The notes beneath the pieces were generated by a model. That model was not told where the DNA came from. It ran no database searches and saw nothing but the letters and a program-made list of their open reading frames with translations. A stretch of DNA of 64,000 bases from Colias croceus (lineage: Eukaryota > Arthropoda > Insecta > Lepidoptera > Pieridae): contig NC_059556.1 in the NCBI RefSeq assembly GCF_905220415.1, positions 1,438,501 through 1,502,500 on the forward strand, given 5' to 3'. Position 1 is the stretch's first letter, and each line of letters starts with the position of its first letter. Made by a program: the position numbers and the translations under genes. Shown piece after piece: positions 51,220-61,663 of the stretch.

Positions 51220-52534
51220 ACGATAAGCAATTTTAGTATTAAGTTTTTAAATTATTTTTTCTTTGTTGGAAATTCTAAATAAAAAAAATAGAGACTTAAG
51301 TACGAATCATCACATCACATTATGACAATCGGATTTAATCTACAGGAAAAGTTATCCACATTTTTGCAGTCGAGTTATAATCACTCAGATTAAAAGCCAA
51401 CCTTTCCTGAAACATGAATTATTTAGCCTGTAAAATGGGCGTCGTGATTGTATTTGATGTAATCGCTTTGAAGTAGGATTCTAGTTCAGTAACTCCACTT
51501 AATCATATAGCCCCGCTTTTAAATAAAACCTCTGATATTTTCTAGTCTGTGGATATTTAACGGGCGTGACTAGCAACATTTCTTGGATAATGCTTCTTCA
51601 ATTTATGTTTTTTGTCAATTTTTAATGTGCTTTTATTTTTTTAATTTTTAATTTAGCTTAGTAGAGTATCCAAATTCGTTGCTACTCAAAATTTTTGTTT
51701 TTCGTTACGCCACGATGGAGTGGAAGATGCGATCATTTTTTTAATTATAAAACAACACAAGTCTTCGATAAATAAACAAAAATCTATTTGTTAACTTAAT
51801 TATTTATCTTCATATACGTCGTATCACCCACATTAAATAAGTATTTATTTTTGAAATACTGAACAGATTTTCAACCTTTTAATGTTAAATTTGTAATTCA
51901 GTCGCCAGATGACTAACTACCTGAAACTCACATTACGCACGTAAAAAGTAAAGAACTTTAATAATCATCAAATGGAGCTTTCCTAAAGAATTTGAATTAT
52001 ATGATAATTTTGTTCTAGATTCTTCTAAACGATATAAAATCTAGCTGAATTTATGATAAAATCATCTCTCAACTCTACCTATATAATAAAGAGAGAAAGA
52101 TTAGATATTTTGCATTTTCTTTTTGACAAAATAAAAAAAGGAAATAAAGTGTGAAATTATACTCACCATTCTTATCCTCTATTATAATACTTATTTATAC
52201 TTGATAAACATTAGCTTAAATATTTTTTAAATGCCTGATCAAAGAGCTCCGAACATCTCTATATACAAAAATAAGTCTCTATTTCCCTTGATCACGGCAT
52301 CACGCTTGAACTGCTGTACCGATTCCGATAAATCTTTTTTTATAACTTCCTTGAAGTATGAAGTTGTTTCTTATGGAGAGAAAACGTGAACATGTACCGG
52401 TGAATACAAGTGAAGCCGGGGCGGTTTGTTAGTAAGCTATATTTTATAGATATCAATTTAAATAGCCCCCTATACTATAATGCCGGAGCGACATATTACA
52501 GTACAATTCCCACTTCTACAAATAAATCACATCA
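51220..52534. other. Intergenic DNA
   Basis: 1.3 kb of AT-rich DNA; 52330-52432 (CTTGAAGTATGAAGTTGTTT, GAATACAAGTGAAGCCGGGG) is a decayed plus-strand Helitron 3' part ending near GGTTTGTTAG. No gene. Confidence 0.45.
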
Positions 52535-52787
52535 TCACTACATATTATTATAAAACAAAGTCGCTTACTCTGTCCCTATCACTACATATTATTATAAAAC
52601 AAAGTCGCTTACTCTGTCCCTATGTCCCTTTGTATGCTTAAATCTTGAAAACTACGCCACCGATTTAATGAGGTTTTTTTATTAGATAGAGTGATTCAAG
52701 AGGGAGGTTTTAGTAGACTAACCTAACCTAATTTTAATTATTATTAGGTTTTAGACAAAGCGGGCGAAGCCGCGGGCGGAAAGCTAG
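52535..52787 (+). mobile_element. B-type Helitron with duplicated 5' terminus
   Basis: TCACTACATATTATTATAAA starts at 52535 and again at 52579; the 44-bp unit is repeated exactly. The 3' end is GCGGGCGAAGCCGCGGGC, GGAAAG and CTAG (52784-52787) then T. A CTAACCTAACCTAA insertion lies at 52719. Confidence 0.8.
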
Positions 52788-53068
52788 TTCAAACTGACAA
52801 TACCTTCACAATATACTACTAGAGAATCGCAAAAAATCCTCTCCAATAAGTCAACATTAAACCGTTCATTTGTTTCAGCCGATATTTCCGAACGAACATC
52901 CTGCGTTATAAATTGCCGCAGGGGTGTGATTAGACCGTGCTGATCGGATAAAGTACGGTGAATAAAAAATTATGGGACACTTTGCACTAAACGGGTATGG
53001 GGTAACATGGTGCTTGTATGATTCATGTGTGTTTTACACGGTTAAGGAACAGATAGTGTAAGAAGGAC
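52788..53068. other. Intergenic DNA
   Basis: Nothing recognisable. Confidence 0.3.
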
Positions 53069-53143
53069 ATAAACTCAAACTCAAACATTTATTTATTCAA
53101 TTAGACTTCTTATAGAAGCACTTTTGAAACGTCATATTTTTGT
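53069..53143 (-). repeat. LINE 3' tail (TTTGAG family), short
   Basis: AACTCAAACTCAAACATTTA to TTTTGAAACGTCATATTTTT: only the last 75 bp of the 3' UTR. Confidence 0.8.
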
Positions 53144-53200
53144 AATATAATAAGTAGGAATGTAAAATAAGCTGTATTCATAGAATCAGGATATGAAAGA

Positions 53201-53395
53201 CTAGCTGTGCCCTCAGTGCTTCACTCCTGTTGGTTTTAGCGTGATGATATATAGCCTATAGCCGTCCTCGATAAATGGGCTACCTAACACCGAAAGAATT
53301 TTTCAAATCGGTCCAGTAGTTCCTGAGATTAGCGCGTTCAAACAAACAAACTCTTCAGCTTTATAATATTAAGTAAGTATATAGATAAGCACAGT
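53201..53395 (-). mobile_element. A-type Helitron with altered hairpin
   Basis: CTAG 53201-53204 after A; the hairpin is mutated (GTGCCCTCAGTGCTTCAC). Body GGGCTACCTAACACCGAAAG; minus-strand 5' TCTATATACTTACTTAATAT before T. Confidence 0.7.
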
Positions 53396-53899
53396 TTGAT
53401 TCAATGCTTATAATATTTTGACACGTGTCCGGTTCAATGACAGAACAGAAGCGGGCAACCTTTTGAATAATAATTATTGCTTATTTCTAAAGAATAAATG
53501 TCTGTACTTAATAGAAAGAAATAAAGTTAATTAATCATAATTTCTTCAGGACAGGAAACTTATAAGAGATCACATTATATGTCGTAATATAACAGTCAGA
53601 TAATAAATAATATGTCGTTAATTTCTTTCCGATTACTATATTTTACAAAGTGTATGCACAATTTTTTTACCTGATTGTACCTAGTCCTTTTAATTGTATC
53701 ACTCGCTTTAAAAAACCCATATAAATCGTGAAAAAAGCATCTAAAGCAGGGTTGATAAAAAATGCATCAGTGCACTGCATAGTTCCCACGAAAGCATTGA
53801 AAGTGTTCTGTAGCGATATGAGGTAGCTATCCGGTCTAGACGAGGGAAAGAAAATCATTTATAACAAAAAGAGAGGTTAAGTAGGTAATTTTAGTATAC
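53396..53899. other. Intergenic DNA
   Basis: No recognisable feature. Confidence 0.35.
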
Positions 53900-54115
53900 A
53901 CCGCCTCCTTGGTACAGTGGTTGACGCATGAGCGTATAACCGAGAGGCCTGAGTTCAATTCCCGGTGGAGACGATGAAAAAAAATTGTCTCGGTGTGGCA
54001 GTACACAGACGGCTGATCACCTACTTGTCCCTAAAGAAAATCGATCAGTGAAACAGATGTATAATGCATCTGCCCCTTGCCCCACTAGGGGACATGGGAC
54101 TTCACTTTTTCTTTC
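53900..54115 (+). mobile_element. tRNA-derived SINE, second family
   Basis: CCTTGGTACAGTGGTTGACG (A box) and CTGAGTTCAATTCCCGGTGG (B box) form a tRNA-like head. The body CTCGGTGTGGCAGTACACAG to CCACTAGGGGACATGGGACT follows. It is distinct from the (GAT)n family. The target duplication is not identified. Confidence 0.65.
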
Positions 54116-54360
54116 ACAAGGTGTAGAAGCAACAGTAGGATATTTTAGTTCATAATTCGTATTATGTGCAAGTCTGTATGCTACATTTGATATACTGAAT
54201 TGATCGCTTTTAAATAATATTGTGAAGTCAATTTTAATAAATATAATATGCATATTTTATAATAATTATAAGGCAGATTTCCCGCTTGATGCGTGAGGGA
54301 ATTTTTGGATGTTCCGGATTTTAATTATGATGTATGAACATATAAAGTTTCGTACGTGTA
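54116..54360. other. Intergenic DNA
   Basis: Nothing recognisable. Confidence 0.3.
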
Positions 54361-54610
54361 TTTTTTTTTTTTATTTTTTTTATTTTTTTTTTTTTATTCA
54401 ATTAGACTTCTTCGAGAAGCACTTTTGAAACGTCAATACATATTTTTAACATTTACCACCGATTCGGAAAGCAGTATCTATGGAGAAGAATCGGCAAGAA
54501 ACTCCATAGTTGCTCTTTTAAATCATTTCAGTATTACAATTTAATTTTACAAAATATGTAAGTAACTGTACGTATATATCATAATATGCCAAAGAACTGT
54601 CCTGTGGTTT
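54361..54610 (-). repeat. LINE 3' UTR with T-rich (poly-A) end
   Basis: This is the 3' UTR of the copy at 54611, with CCGATTCGGAAAGCAGTATC. On the plus strand it starts with a T-run interspersed with A (54361-54395) instead of the TTTGAG hexamers of the other copies. Confidence 0.75.
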
Positions 54611-55388
54611 TTACGCGACAACCCTCCATGGGTTTTTATCTTCCATATATTCCTTAATGCTGTAATAGGCTCTCCGAACTAATACGTTTTTTACATAATT
54701 TTTAAATTTAGCACTACTAAACTCTTTAATACTATGAGGAATTCTGTTGTAAAAAAGTATACCTTGGCCCATAAATGAATTTTTAACTTTAGCTAACCGG
54801 TAAAATGGCATTTCAATTTTATTTCGGTTCCTTGTGCCATAACGGTGTCTATCTCCTACTCTTGTGTGTAAGTCTGCGTTTTTGTGTACATATAAAATAT
54901 TATTAAATATATACTGTGATGGTACTGTGAGGATACCAGTATTCTTAAAGAGATCTCTTAGTGAGTCCCTAGCACGTAAATTATATATAGAGCGTATGGC
55001 TCTTTTCTGTAATATAAATATAGTTTCTATATCTGCAGCCCTGCCCCATAGCAGAATTCCATAGGACATAATGCTATGAAAGTAGCTAAAATAAACCAAT
55101 CTAGCCGTGTCTTCATCGGTGAGATGCCTTATTCTTCGAACTGCATATGCAGCTGAACTAAGCTTAGCAGCGGTGGTGGCAACATGGGCCCCCCATTGTA
55201 GCTTCTCATCTAGTGTCAAACCAAGAAAAACAGTAGAATCCACAGGGTATAATACCTCCCCGTTTAAAATAATATCCCTTTTCACCTTTTTTACATTTGG
55301 AAGGATAAATTCAACACAATTTGTTTTTTTTGCATTTAATAATAAATTATTAGCAGTGAACCATTTGGATATGCGTAAAAGAGCATTA
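54611..55388 (-). pseudogene. 5'-truncated LINE RT C-terminus
   Basis: A 224-residue open frame (first ATG at 55285, homology from about 55388) corresponds to the region after the catalytic FADD block of the copy at 3155-4870: NGEVLYP, TVFLGLTLDEKLQWG, YGILLWGRAADIETIF, TRNRNKIEMPFYRL and NPWRVVA. Residue differences from that copy are few. The RT catalytic core, endonuclease and 5' part are absent, so it is a dead 5' truncation, the usual outcome of target-primed reverse transcription. The remaining frame has no stop or shift, which argues for a fairly recent insertion. Confidence 0.88.
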
Positions 55389-55514
55389 ATTATTAATTGT
55401 TTTTACGAATCTTTCAGCAAAGGTAATAGCGAAGTTATTACGAAAGATTTAAAATCATTCCTCTCATTATATTTATGAATAGAAATTGTTTAAAAGATCA
55501 AAAACTTCACATGT

Positions 55515-55575
55515 AACGCACCATCAATGCTAATGTTTTTGGCCGGTGGTGACCACTTAACATCAGATGGACAAA
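55515..55575 (-). repeat. Retroelement 3' fragment
   Basis: GGCCGGTGGTGACCACTTAA and CATCAGATGGACAAACTAGT match a LINE 3' segment I have seen as common in Lepidoptera. Low confidence in family. Confidence 0.4.
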
Positions 55576-55586
55576 CTAGTCCTTTT

Positions 55587-55850
55587 TAACCGACTTCAAA
55601 AAAAAGGAGGAGGTTATCAATTCGACCGGTATGTTTTTTTTTATGTATGTACACCGATTACTCCGAGGTTTCTGAACCGATTTACGTGATTCTTTTTTTG
55701 TTCGATGCGGGATGGTGTCGCATTGGTCCCATAAAAATTTTATTCGGATAGGCCCAGTAGTTTTTATTTTATGAGCATTTTTGTCTGTATTTGTAAATGT
55801 TGCAAGTGCAAGTTTGAAGTCGGTTGTTTTTAACGCAGTTATCACTTGTT
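55587..55850 (-). mobile_element. MITE-like repeat, second copy
   Basis: AACCGACTTCAAA at 55588 and GAAGTCGGTT near 55824 are the inverted ends. The body is near-identical to 26254-26526 in reverse (TCCGAGGTTTCTGAACCG, TCGGATAGGCCCAGTAG). Confidence 0.7.
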
Positions 55851-57186
55851 TCCTACAAAATATTATTAACACAGTAGGGTTTATAATATTTTGTAAGAAA
55901 AAGGACTAGTTTGTAATAATTATGTATACTTACCTACTGAGCACGGAAAGCTCATCATTTGCCCATAAACTGTGTCGAACATCGAATTGTATCTGCCATA
56001 TGCCACGAAGCCTTTAAAAGACATGTAAAGATTAAAATAAATATATTTTGGCAGGAAACACGTGCACGGTAATTCTACCAAAATAGCAATATTTCATAGC
56101 AAAACCGTGAAACGATATTAAACCATCAATAAAGGTATTTATAAGTAATAAAGCGCTATAAAGTAACAATAAATATTAAAGGATGAGAAAACGCACATCA
56201 AATATAAATTATAACTCCACATAAACCTGCTGGATACTCGAATTTTACCAGCCCTAGGTAGGGAGGACGGCACAGGAGATAGCGTATTAAAAAATGTTAC
56301 CTATTATGACTTTTTGGAAAGAAGTTTAACTGTTGTATAACTGTTTATTTTTATTTTTATTTAAGGTTATTGTGCAAACATCAACACTAAATCTACTAAA
56401 TAATATTAATTTAATCTTAATATTATTTAGTTTTGCCACTATTACGAATCAAATCTTTTGCAAAATTAGTACTTGTATTATCTTAGCTAAAGGTCTAACT
56501 GAACTTCAAATAAATAAATACAAACTAAATTACAACATAAATATAATAAAATAATATTTGAATTAAAATATCACAAGCATTGCATAAACTGCAAATCGAA
56601 TATAAACGAAACAATAAGAATCAAATCAATCGCTCGTACCTTGTACCACGCGTAAAAAATAAATAATTGCCAGCGGTCGGAGGGCAGTACTTTTATCTTT
56701 TCCCGCGTTACGTATTTGGCTATTTTGGTATCGCGCGATTTTCAGCCTTTTATCCGTGTCCGAAATGTCTCCTGCTAATGAAATAGTGTTTACCGCTTTT
56801 ATAACATTTATTTTTTGTGTATTTTTATGGAAAATAAAATACTTTGTAAAGTTCTGTAGGTATTTTTTGATAGAAGCTGTTCGCTTAAGTGGTAAAAGTA
56901 TATTTCCACTGTAGCTTCCGAACTATGTCAAGACAAAAATAGCACACCATAAAGAGCTCCGTTACGACGAGAAAAACAAACACACTTTGATATAATATAT
57001 GTACGTATGTATATTGTATATGGCTATATATTATATAGTAAAAAAAATAAATTGCGTTTACGTTCAAATATAATTTTGGGGTGATTACGATTACCTTTTG
57101 ATTTCACAATTATTTGTTTATATAAGGTCAATGTTTTAAAACATTTAGGTATAGGAAAATTTTTGCTTTTTTAGTATTCATATAAT
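55851..57186. other. Intergenic DNA
   Basis: 1.3 kb of AT-rich DNA with no repeat ends or gene. A 73-residue leucine/isoleucine-rich frame at 56333 has no motif. Confidence 0.4.
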
Positions 57187-57321
57187 CAAACTCAAACTCA
57201 AACATTTATTTCTTCAATTAGACTTCTTCGAGAAGCACTTTTGAAACGTCAATACATATTTTAACATTTACCACCGATTCGGAAAGCAGTATCTATGGAG
57301 AAGAATCGGCAAGAAACTCCA
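57187..57321 (-). repeat. LINE 3' tail (TTTGAG family)
   Basis: CAAACTCAAACTCAAACATT to GGCAAGAAACTCCATT; 5'-truncated copy. Confidence 0.8.
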
Positions 57322-58967
57322 TTGGGAATTGTATCACAAGTGTAATCACAATTGTGATGCACCTATTATTTCGAAATCACGTAGGAATAAATTACAGTTT
57401 TAAAAAGAAACATTTTCACGAGATGGTCGAATGGAGAAATAAAATACGAAATGGTTAATCTGGTTAAAATGATAAAAGTTACTTGTGCGTTGTTAGTATT
57501 TATAAGATGACCACATTTTCTCTTTTTGGTGGACTGTCTCATTTTATTATCTACCACTATCCACATTAAGAATATAATTAGGTAGCATTTAGAATTTTAT
57601 GACGTAATTATTTATGACTTGGTCTTTGTTCACAAAATTTTATGAAAATTAATAATAATCAACACTACGTATTTGTTCAAAAATTACTACTCTGTTCCAA
57701 TTACGAACTAAAACCCTTTTTTCGACGTATAACATAATTATTATCACCTAATAGTTGGTAATTTCCGATTAGATAGCTTTGTCCTATTAGTTTTTCAATT
57801 TTTTTTATAATTTTTCTTATGTGAAAAAAAAATTTGGTGAATTGATCTTTTCGACTTAATCGCTTAGCAAAAAATTTTGCTAATAATTTTATTAAAAATG
57901 ATTAAATCAAAGCCAAATACACTTGACAACACCCTTGCTAATATTAATAAATTCCTAAAAAATAAAAATAAAATTGTATAATAAAAAATTATCCCATTTT
58001 AGGTATGCAAAGAATGGTTATACTAACTAGTATAACTAAGTAAGAGTTAGGAAAGCAAACATACATTCAAGTGCTTGATTGTATGCACTTTTATCCATTA
58101 GCTGATTTCCTAAAAGCTTATCAAATCTTTATTTTGTAATCGATTTGATAGCCTTTGTTTAACTAGCTATCTGCGCGAGGGTTTAGATAGTTTAATCTTG
58201 GTTTATGAAAGGAAAATATGAATGTAATATCCGTTTAAACTATGGTTTAAACTCATAATTTTGAATGTTTTTCAATCTTATTTGTGAGTATCATACTTAT
58301 ATTAATATTTTGACTCAAAACGATGTAATTATCGTTGATGATTGACGTATCAAATGATGAAAATAGTCTGTGATCACAAATGGTTAAGAGCTATGTACAT
58401 CTAGCTAAGTACCTATAGACTTTAATTTATTATGGAGTTAGGTATACACGTTACCTTCTGTATAATCAAAACGACTACTGTTCCATATTTTGTAATAAAA
58501 ATAAATCTGTGTTATAAAACTAGAAAAAAATTACTGTTTATTTTTTCATGGATATCGAATACGACCACATAGTCCAAATCTCTAACCACTGTCACGCGTG
58601 GTTAAACTGTGACATCAAAATAAAACCTAGTAGTGTGAAAAAAAAGTATAATTGATACATGAATGATAGACTGACCAGAGAAGTAAAGTGTTCGGTAAAT
58701 TTGCTTCCATTAACTGATGTCAGAGGCTTCCATTTTTCAGTCCGATTTCGTGGATTGGATGTTAAAATGTTACCTTTTATTGCTGTTTTTCAGGGCAATT
58801 TTACTATGAATCCATCATATTCTTCTAGAATCCATCAGTATTCTACTAGAATATAATTCTTCTAGCCTATGAGATATATAAAGGTAAGATAGTTGTAGAA
58901 AATACCGTTGATACTGCATAGGATTCACACATTAAAATAACATTATTTTAAATTTATTTTGATTTAA
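57322..58967. other. AT-rich intergenic DNA
   Basis: 1.6 kb with no recognised feature; ATTCTTCTAGAATCCATCA-like units repeat at 58818-58862. The 65-residue frame at 58659 has no motif. Confidence 0.4.
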
Positions 58968-59186
58968 ATAGCTTTCCACCCGCGGCATCGCCCGCGCACT
59001 CAAATAAAAACCAGCATAGTTCCCGTTCCCATGGGATTTCCGGGATAAAACCTATCCCATGTCCTTTCTCGGGTATCAAAATATCTCTATACCAAAATTT
59101 CATGCAAATTGGTTCTGTAGTTAAGGCGTGATTGAATAACAGACAGACAGACAGAGTTACTTTCGCATTTATAATATTAGTATGGA
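58968..59186 (-). mobile_element. Non-autonomous Helitron, ATAG end
   Basis: ATAG in place of CTAG, hairpin CCCGCGGCATCGCCCGCG, body GTTCCCATGGGATTTCCGGG, minus-strand 5' TCCATACTAATATTATAAAT before T. Confidence 0.75.
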
Positions 59187-59234
59187 TTATAAATACAGCT
59201 CTATCAAGAGTTGAATACGGTTTATTATATTTTA

Positions 59235-59423
59235 CTAGCTTACCGCCCGCGGCTTCGCCAGCTTTGACTTAAACCTAATAAATTATATACTGAACCTTCC
59301 TCTTGAATCACTCTACTTATCTATTAAAAAACCGCATCAAAATCCTTTGCGTAGTTTGAAAGATTTAAGCATACAAAGGGACATAGGGACAGAGAAAGCG
59401 ACTTCGTTTTATACACGTAGTGA
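59235..59423 (-). mobile_element. B-type Helitron, complete ends
   Basis: CTAG 59235-59238 after A, CCCGCGGCTTCGCCAGC hairpin, CCTAATAAATTATATAC body, minus-strand 5' TCACTACGTGTATAAAACG before T. Confidence 0.8.
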
Positions 59424-59598
59424 TTAAAAATAGTATGAAAAATCTACTTAACTTTTTAAATAGGTGTATTAATTTACACCTCGTTGAAATTAAACTAATA
59501 GGTACATGTTCATTAATATTTTAACTAACATCAACAATGAATTCATAGAAAACAATTAATTGTACATATTATATAATTTAGTACTAATCACTGTGCCT

Positions 59599-59911
59599 AG
59601 AGAGCAGTGGTGGCTCAGTGGTGAGACCTCGGACTTCGAATCGATAAGTCCGGGGTTCGAGACCAGGCGAGCGCGCAGGAAATAAATTGATTTTTCAATT
59701 TATCTGCGCATGTTGTAACAACACCACTGCTCGAACGGTGAAGGAAAACATCGTGAGGAAACCGACATGTCAAAGAATTAAAAAGTTCGACGACATGTGT
59801 CATCCGCCAACACGCACTTGGCCAGCGTGGTGGATTATGGCCTGTACCCTCATAGGAGGCCCGTGTCCCAGCAGTGGGAACGTATATGGGCTGATGATGA
59901 TGATGATGATG
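59599..59911 (+). mobile_element. Full-length tRNA-derived SINE
   Basis: The head GAGCAGTGGTGGCTCAGTGG (A box) and GTCCGGGGTTCGAGACCAGG (B box), body and (GAT)n tail (59892-59911) match the copy at 50892-51208. Perfect 9-bp duplications ACTGTGCCT (59590-59598 and 59912-59920) define the ends exactly. Confidence 0.93.
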
Positions 59912-59929
59912 ACTGTGCCTGAATTATGC

Positions 59930-60001
59930 CGCGTCGAAATCAATAATTTGATTTGATTTGATATGTCGAAATCAATAATTTGATTTGATTTGATTTGATA
60001 T
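59930..60001. repeat. Tandem duplication with TTTGAT units
   Basis: ATGTCGAAATCAATAATTTG or a close variant occurs twice, each followed by TTTGATTTGAT units. Confidence 0.7.
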
Positions 60002-60019
60002 GTACCATAACAGTCTCAT

Positions 60020-60265
60020 CCCGTGTGGAGTTTCTGGTCTCCTATCGGGCGCGTCCCCAGGTGGCGGATAGGGGGAGGCCTCCCAGATATGGGGGGTACC
60101 GGAGGTATTGCCGGCGCGGACCAAAATCAGCTTGGAGGAACTCGAGGGCTATGTGCCTTCGTCGCAATTTCTGCTCTGCAGGGAGTTTCCCTGTGCAGTT
60201 GCTGGGTTCGAGTTCGAACAGTGCTGCTGTTGGCGGCGACGTATGGTAACCAGTGGTTGCGGACG
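60020..60265 (+). repeat. GC-rich segment, probably retroelement-derived
   Basis: A sharp GC-rich island (GTGGCGGATAGGGGGAGGCC, GGTATTGCCGGCGCGGACCA) in AT-rich surroundings. Three overlapping 69-84-residue frames exist but none shows a recognised motif. It resembles 5' regions of lepidopteran LINEs from memory only. Confidence 0.35.
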
Positions 60266-60751
60266 TTTTAGTCCTATGTGCAGAGTACTTTTATCAGCGT
60301 ATTTTCAAGATTATTAGCGCTATAAGTACAATTCGTTTTTTCCCTTATTAATATTATATTAGAGCTTTCGCTTTCTTCGACTCAGAACTCGAAGCACGTT
60401 CGTACTTTTTGTATTGATTAGTACTTCAGTGTTACATCGTGTTGAATTTTGCGCAAGCTAACATAATTTTAGAATGAATATCTCTAAGTAATAATTTCTT
60501 ATCTGTATTCCGTTGAAATCATGTTTTTTTTTTATTTAGACCGGGACATTTCTTGTTGGTATTCTAAAATATAATTACGGAATAAGATTTTTAAGTGTTA
60601 GTAAAAAATATACAAATAAAATAAATTTGACGCCATTCGGACACACAAAAAGTGTTAAGAAAATTCGATTATTTGACAGGGAGAAATAGTAGTCTAACCC
60701 ATAATTACTTAACTAAATTGCAGACGGAGCCCAAAATTACTTTATAAATAA
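60266..60751. other. Intergenic DNA
   Basis: Nothing recognisable. Confidence 0.35.
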
Positions 60752-60902
60752 CTAGCTTACCACCCGCGGCCTCGCCCGCTTTGTCTAAAACCTAATAAAT
60801 TATATACCTACTAAAACCTTCCTCTTGAATCACTCTATCTATAAAAAATACCGCATCAAAATCCGTTGCGTAGTTTTAAAGACTTTGTTTTATACTATGT
60901 AC
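60752..60902 (-). mobile_element. B-type Helitron with internal deletion
   Basis: CTAG 60752-60755, CCCGCGGCCTCGCCCGC hairpin. The body lacks about 40 bp (from GATTTAAGCATAC to GAGAAAGCG) and ends TTGTTTTATACTATGTA. Confidence 0.75.
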
Positions 60903-61663
60903 AGATTTCTTTCCTAGCTGATAAAAAATGTCCTTACCTTTGATAATTTTGGATTCTCTTTTAAAAATGCCAACCAGTTTTAATTCAAAATGCTCCAAAA
61001 AGTACAAAAATATTAGAAATCCACTAGTATCTGCCACGGTCTCTACGGCCCAATAAAACGCTCGAATTTTTATTGTACCGTCCTTGATCTATATCGTTAA
61101 CCTAGCCGAGTTTGCTTCGTGACCGAACTACATGCATTAGGAATTTATAAAATGTAGGTATGACGTTTTGAATTTGGGTTTTTATGAGGCTTGCACGAAT
61201 TATAAGAAAGAAGATGGTTGAACGGGAAATTAAGGTTTTCTTAATATTGGCTTTGAAATGGGATTCAACATAGTTTTGATCGATTCTGGCAACGATAGTT
61301 TGCCAAACTCAACAAAAATTGGAATAATTTTCCAACTTTTCAATGTTTACTTAGTTTTAGTTTCATCTCGTTCCTCAAAATATGCCTTTCTGCTTTGCCA
61401 GTAAGTTCAATAATTGCCTGCAGTGACAATATTATAATAATTAGATTCTATGAAAGTAAATGTATAGATTTCTCTTTACATACAAACAAAGGGAAGAAAC
61501 ATAAATAAATAAATAAAATAAAATGTAAAACAGAGGAGGTTAAATTCTGCTCCAAACGAACCTAACTTACAACTTACTGTAAGTTACGTAGTAGATAAAT
61601 GTACAAGGAAGTAAGAAAAGGAAGACGCAGTCATCTCGTAGATCTAAACTTTAGGATACCTAT
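60903..61663. other. Intergenic DNA
   Basis: AT-rich, a short (AAAT)n run at about 61503. No gene. Confidence 0.4.

Noticed and set aside
53900..53975. tRNA gene on the plus strand
   Set aside because: Same reasoning: a SINE head with a 140-bp non-tRNA body.
59995..60317. Three overlapping frames as a small protein gene
   Set aside because: All three frames are open only because of high GC; no motif or start context favours one.
6005..60902. The CTAG-ended repeats as tRNA-derived SINEs
   Set aside because: They lack A and B boxes and target duplications; the TC start, hairpin plus CTAG end and A|T insertion fit Helitrons.
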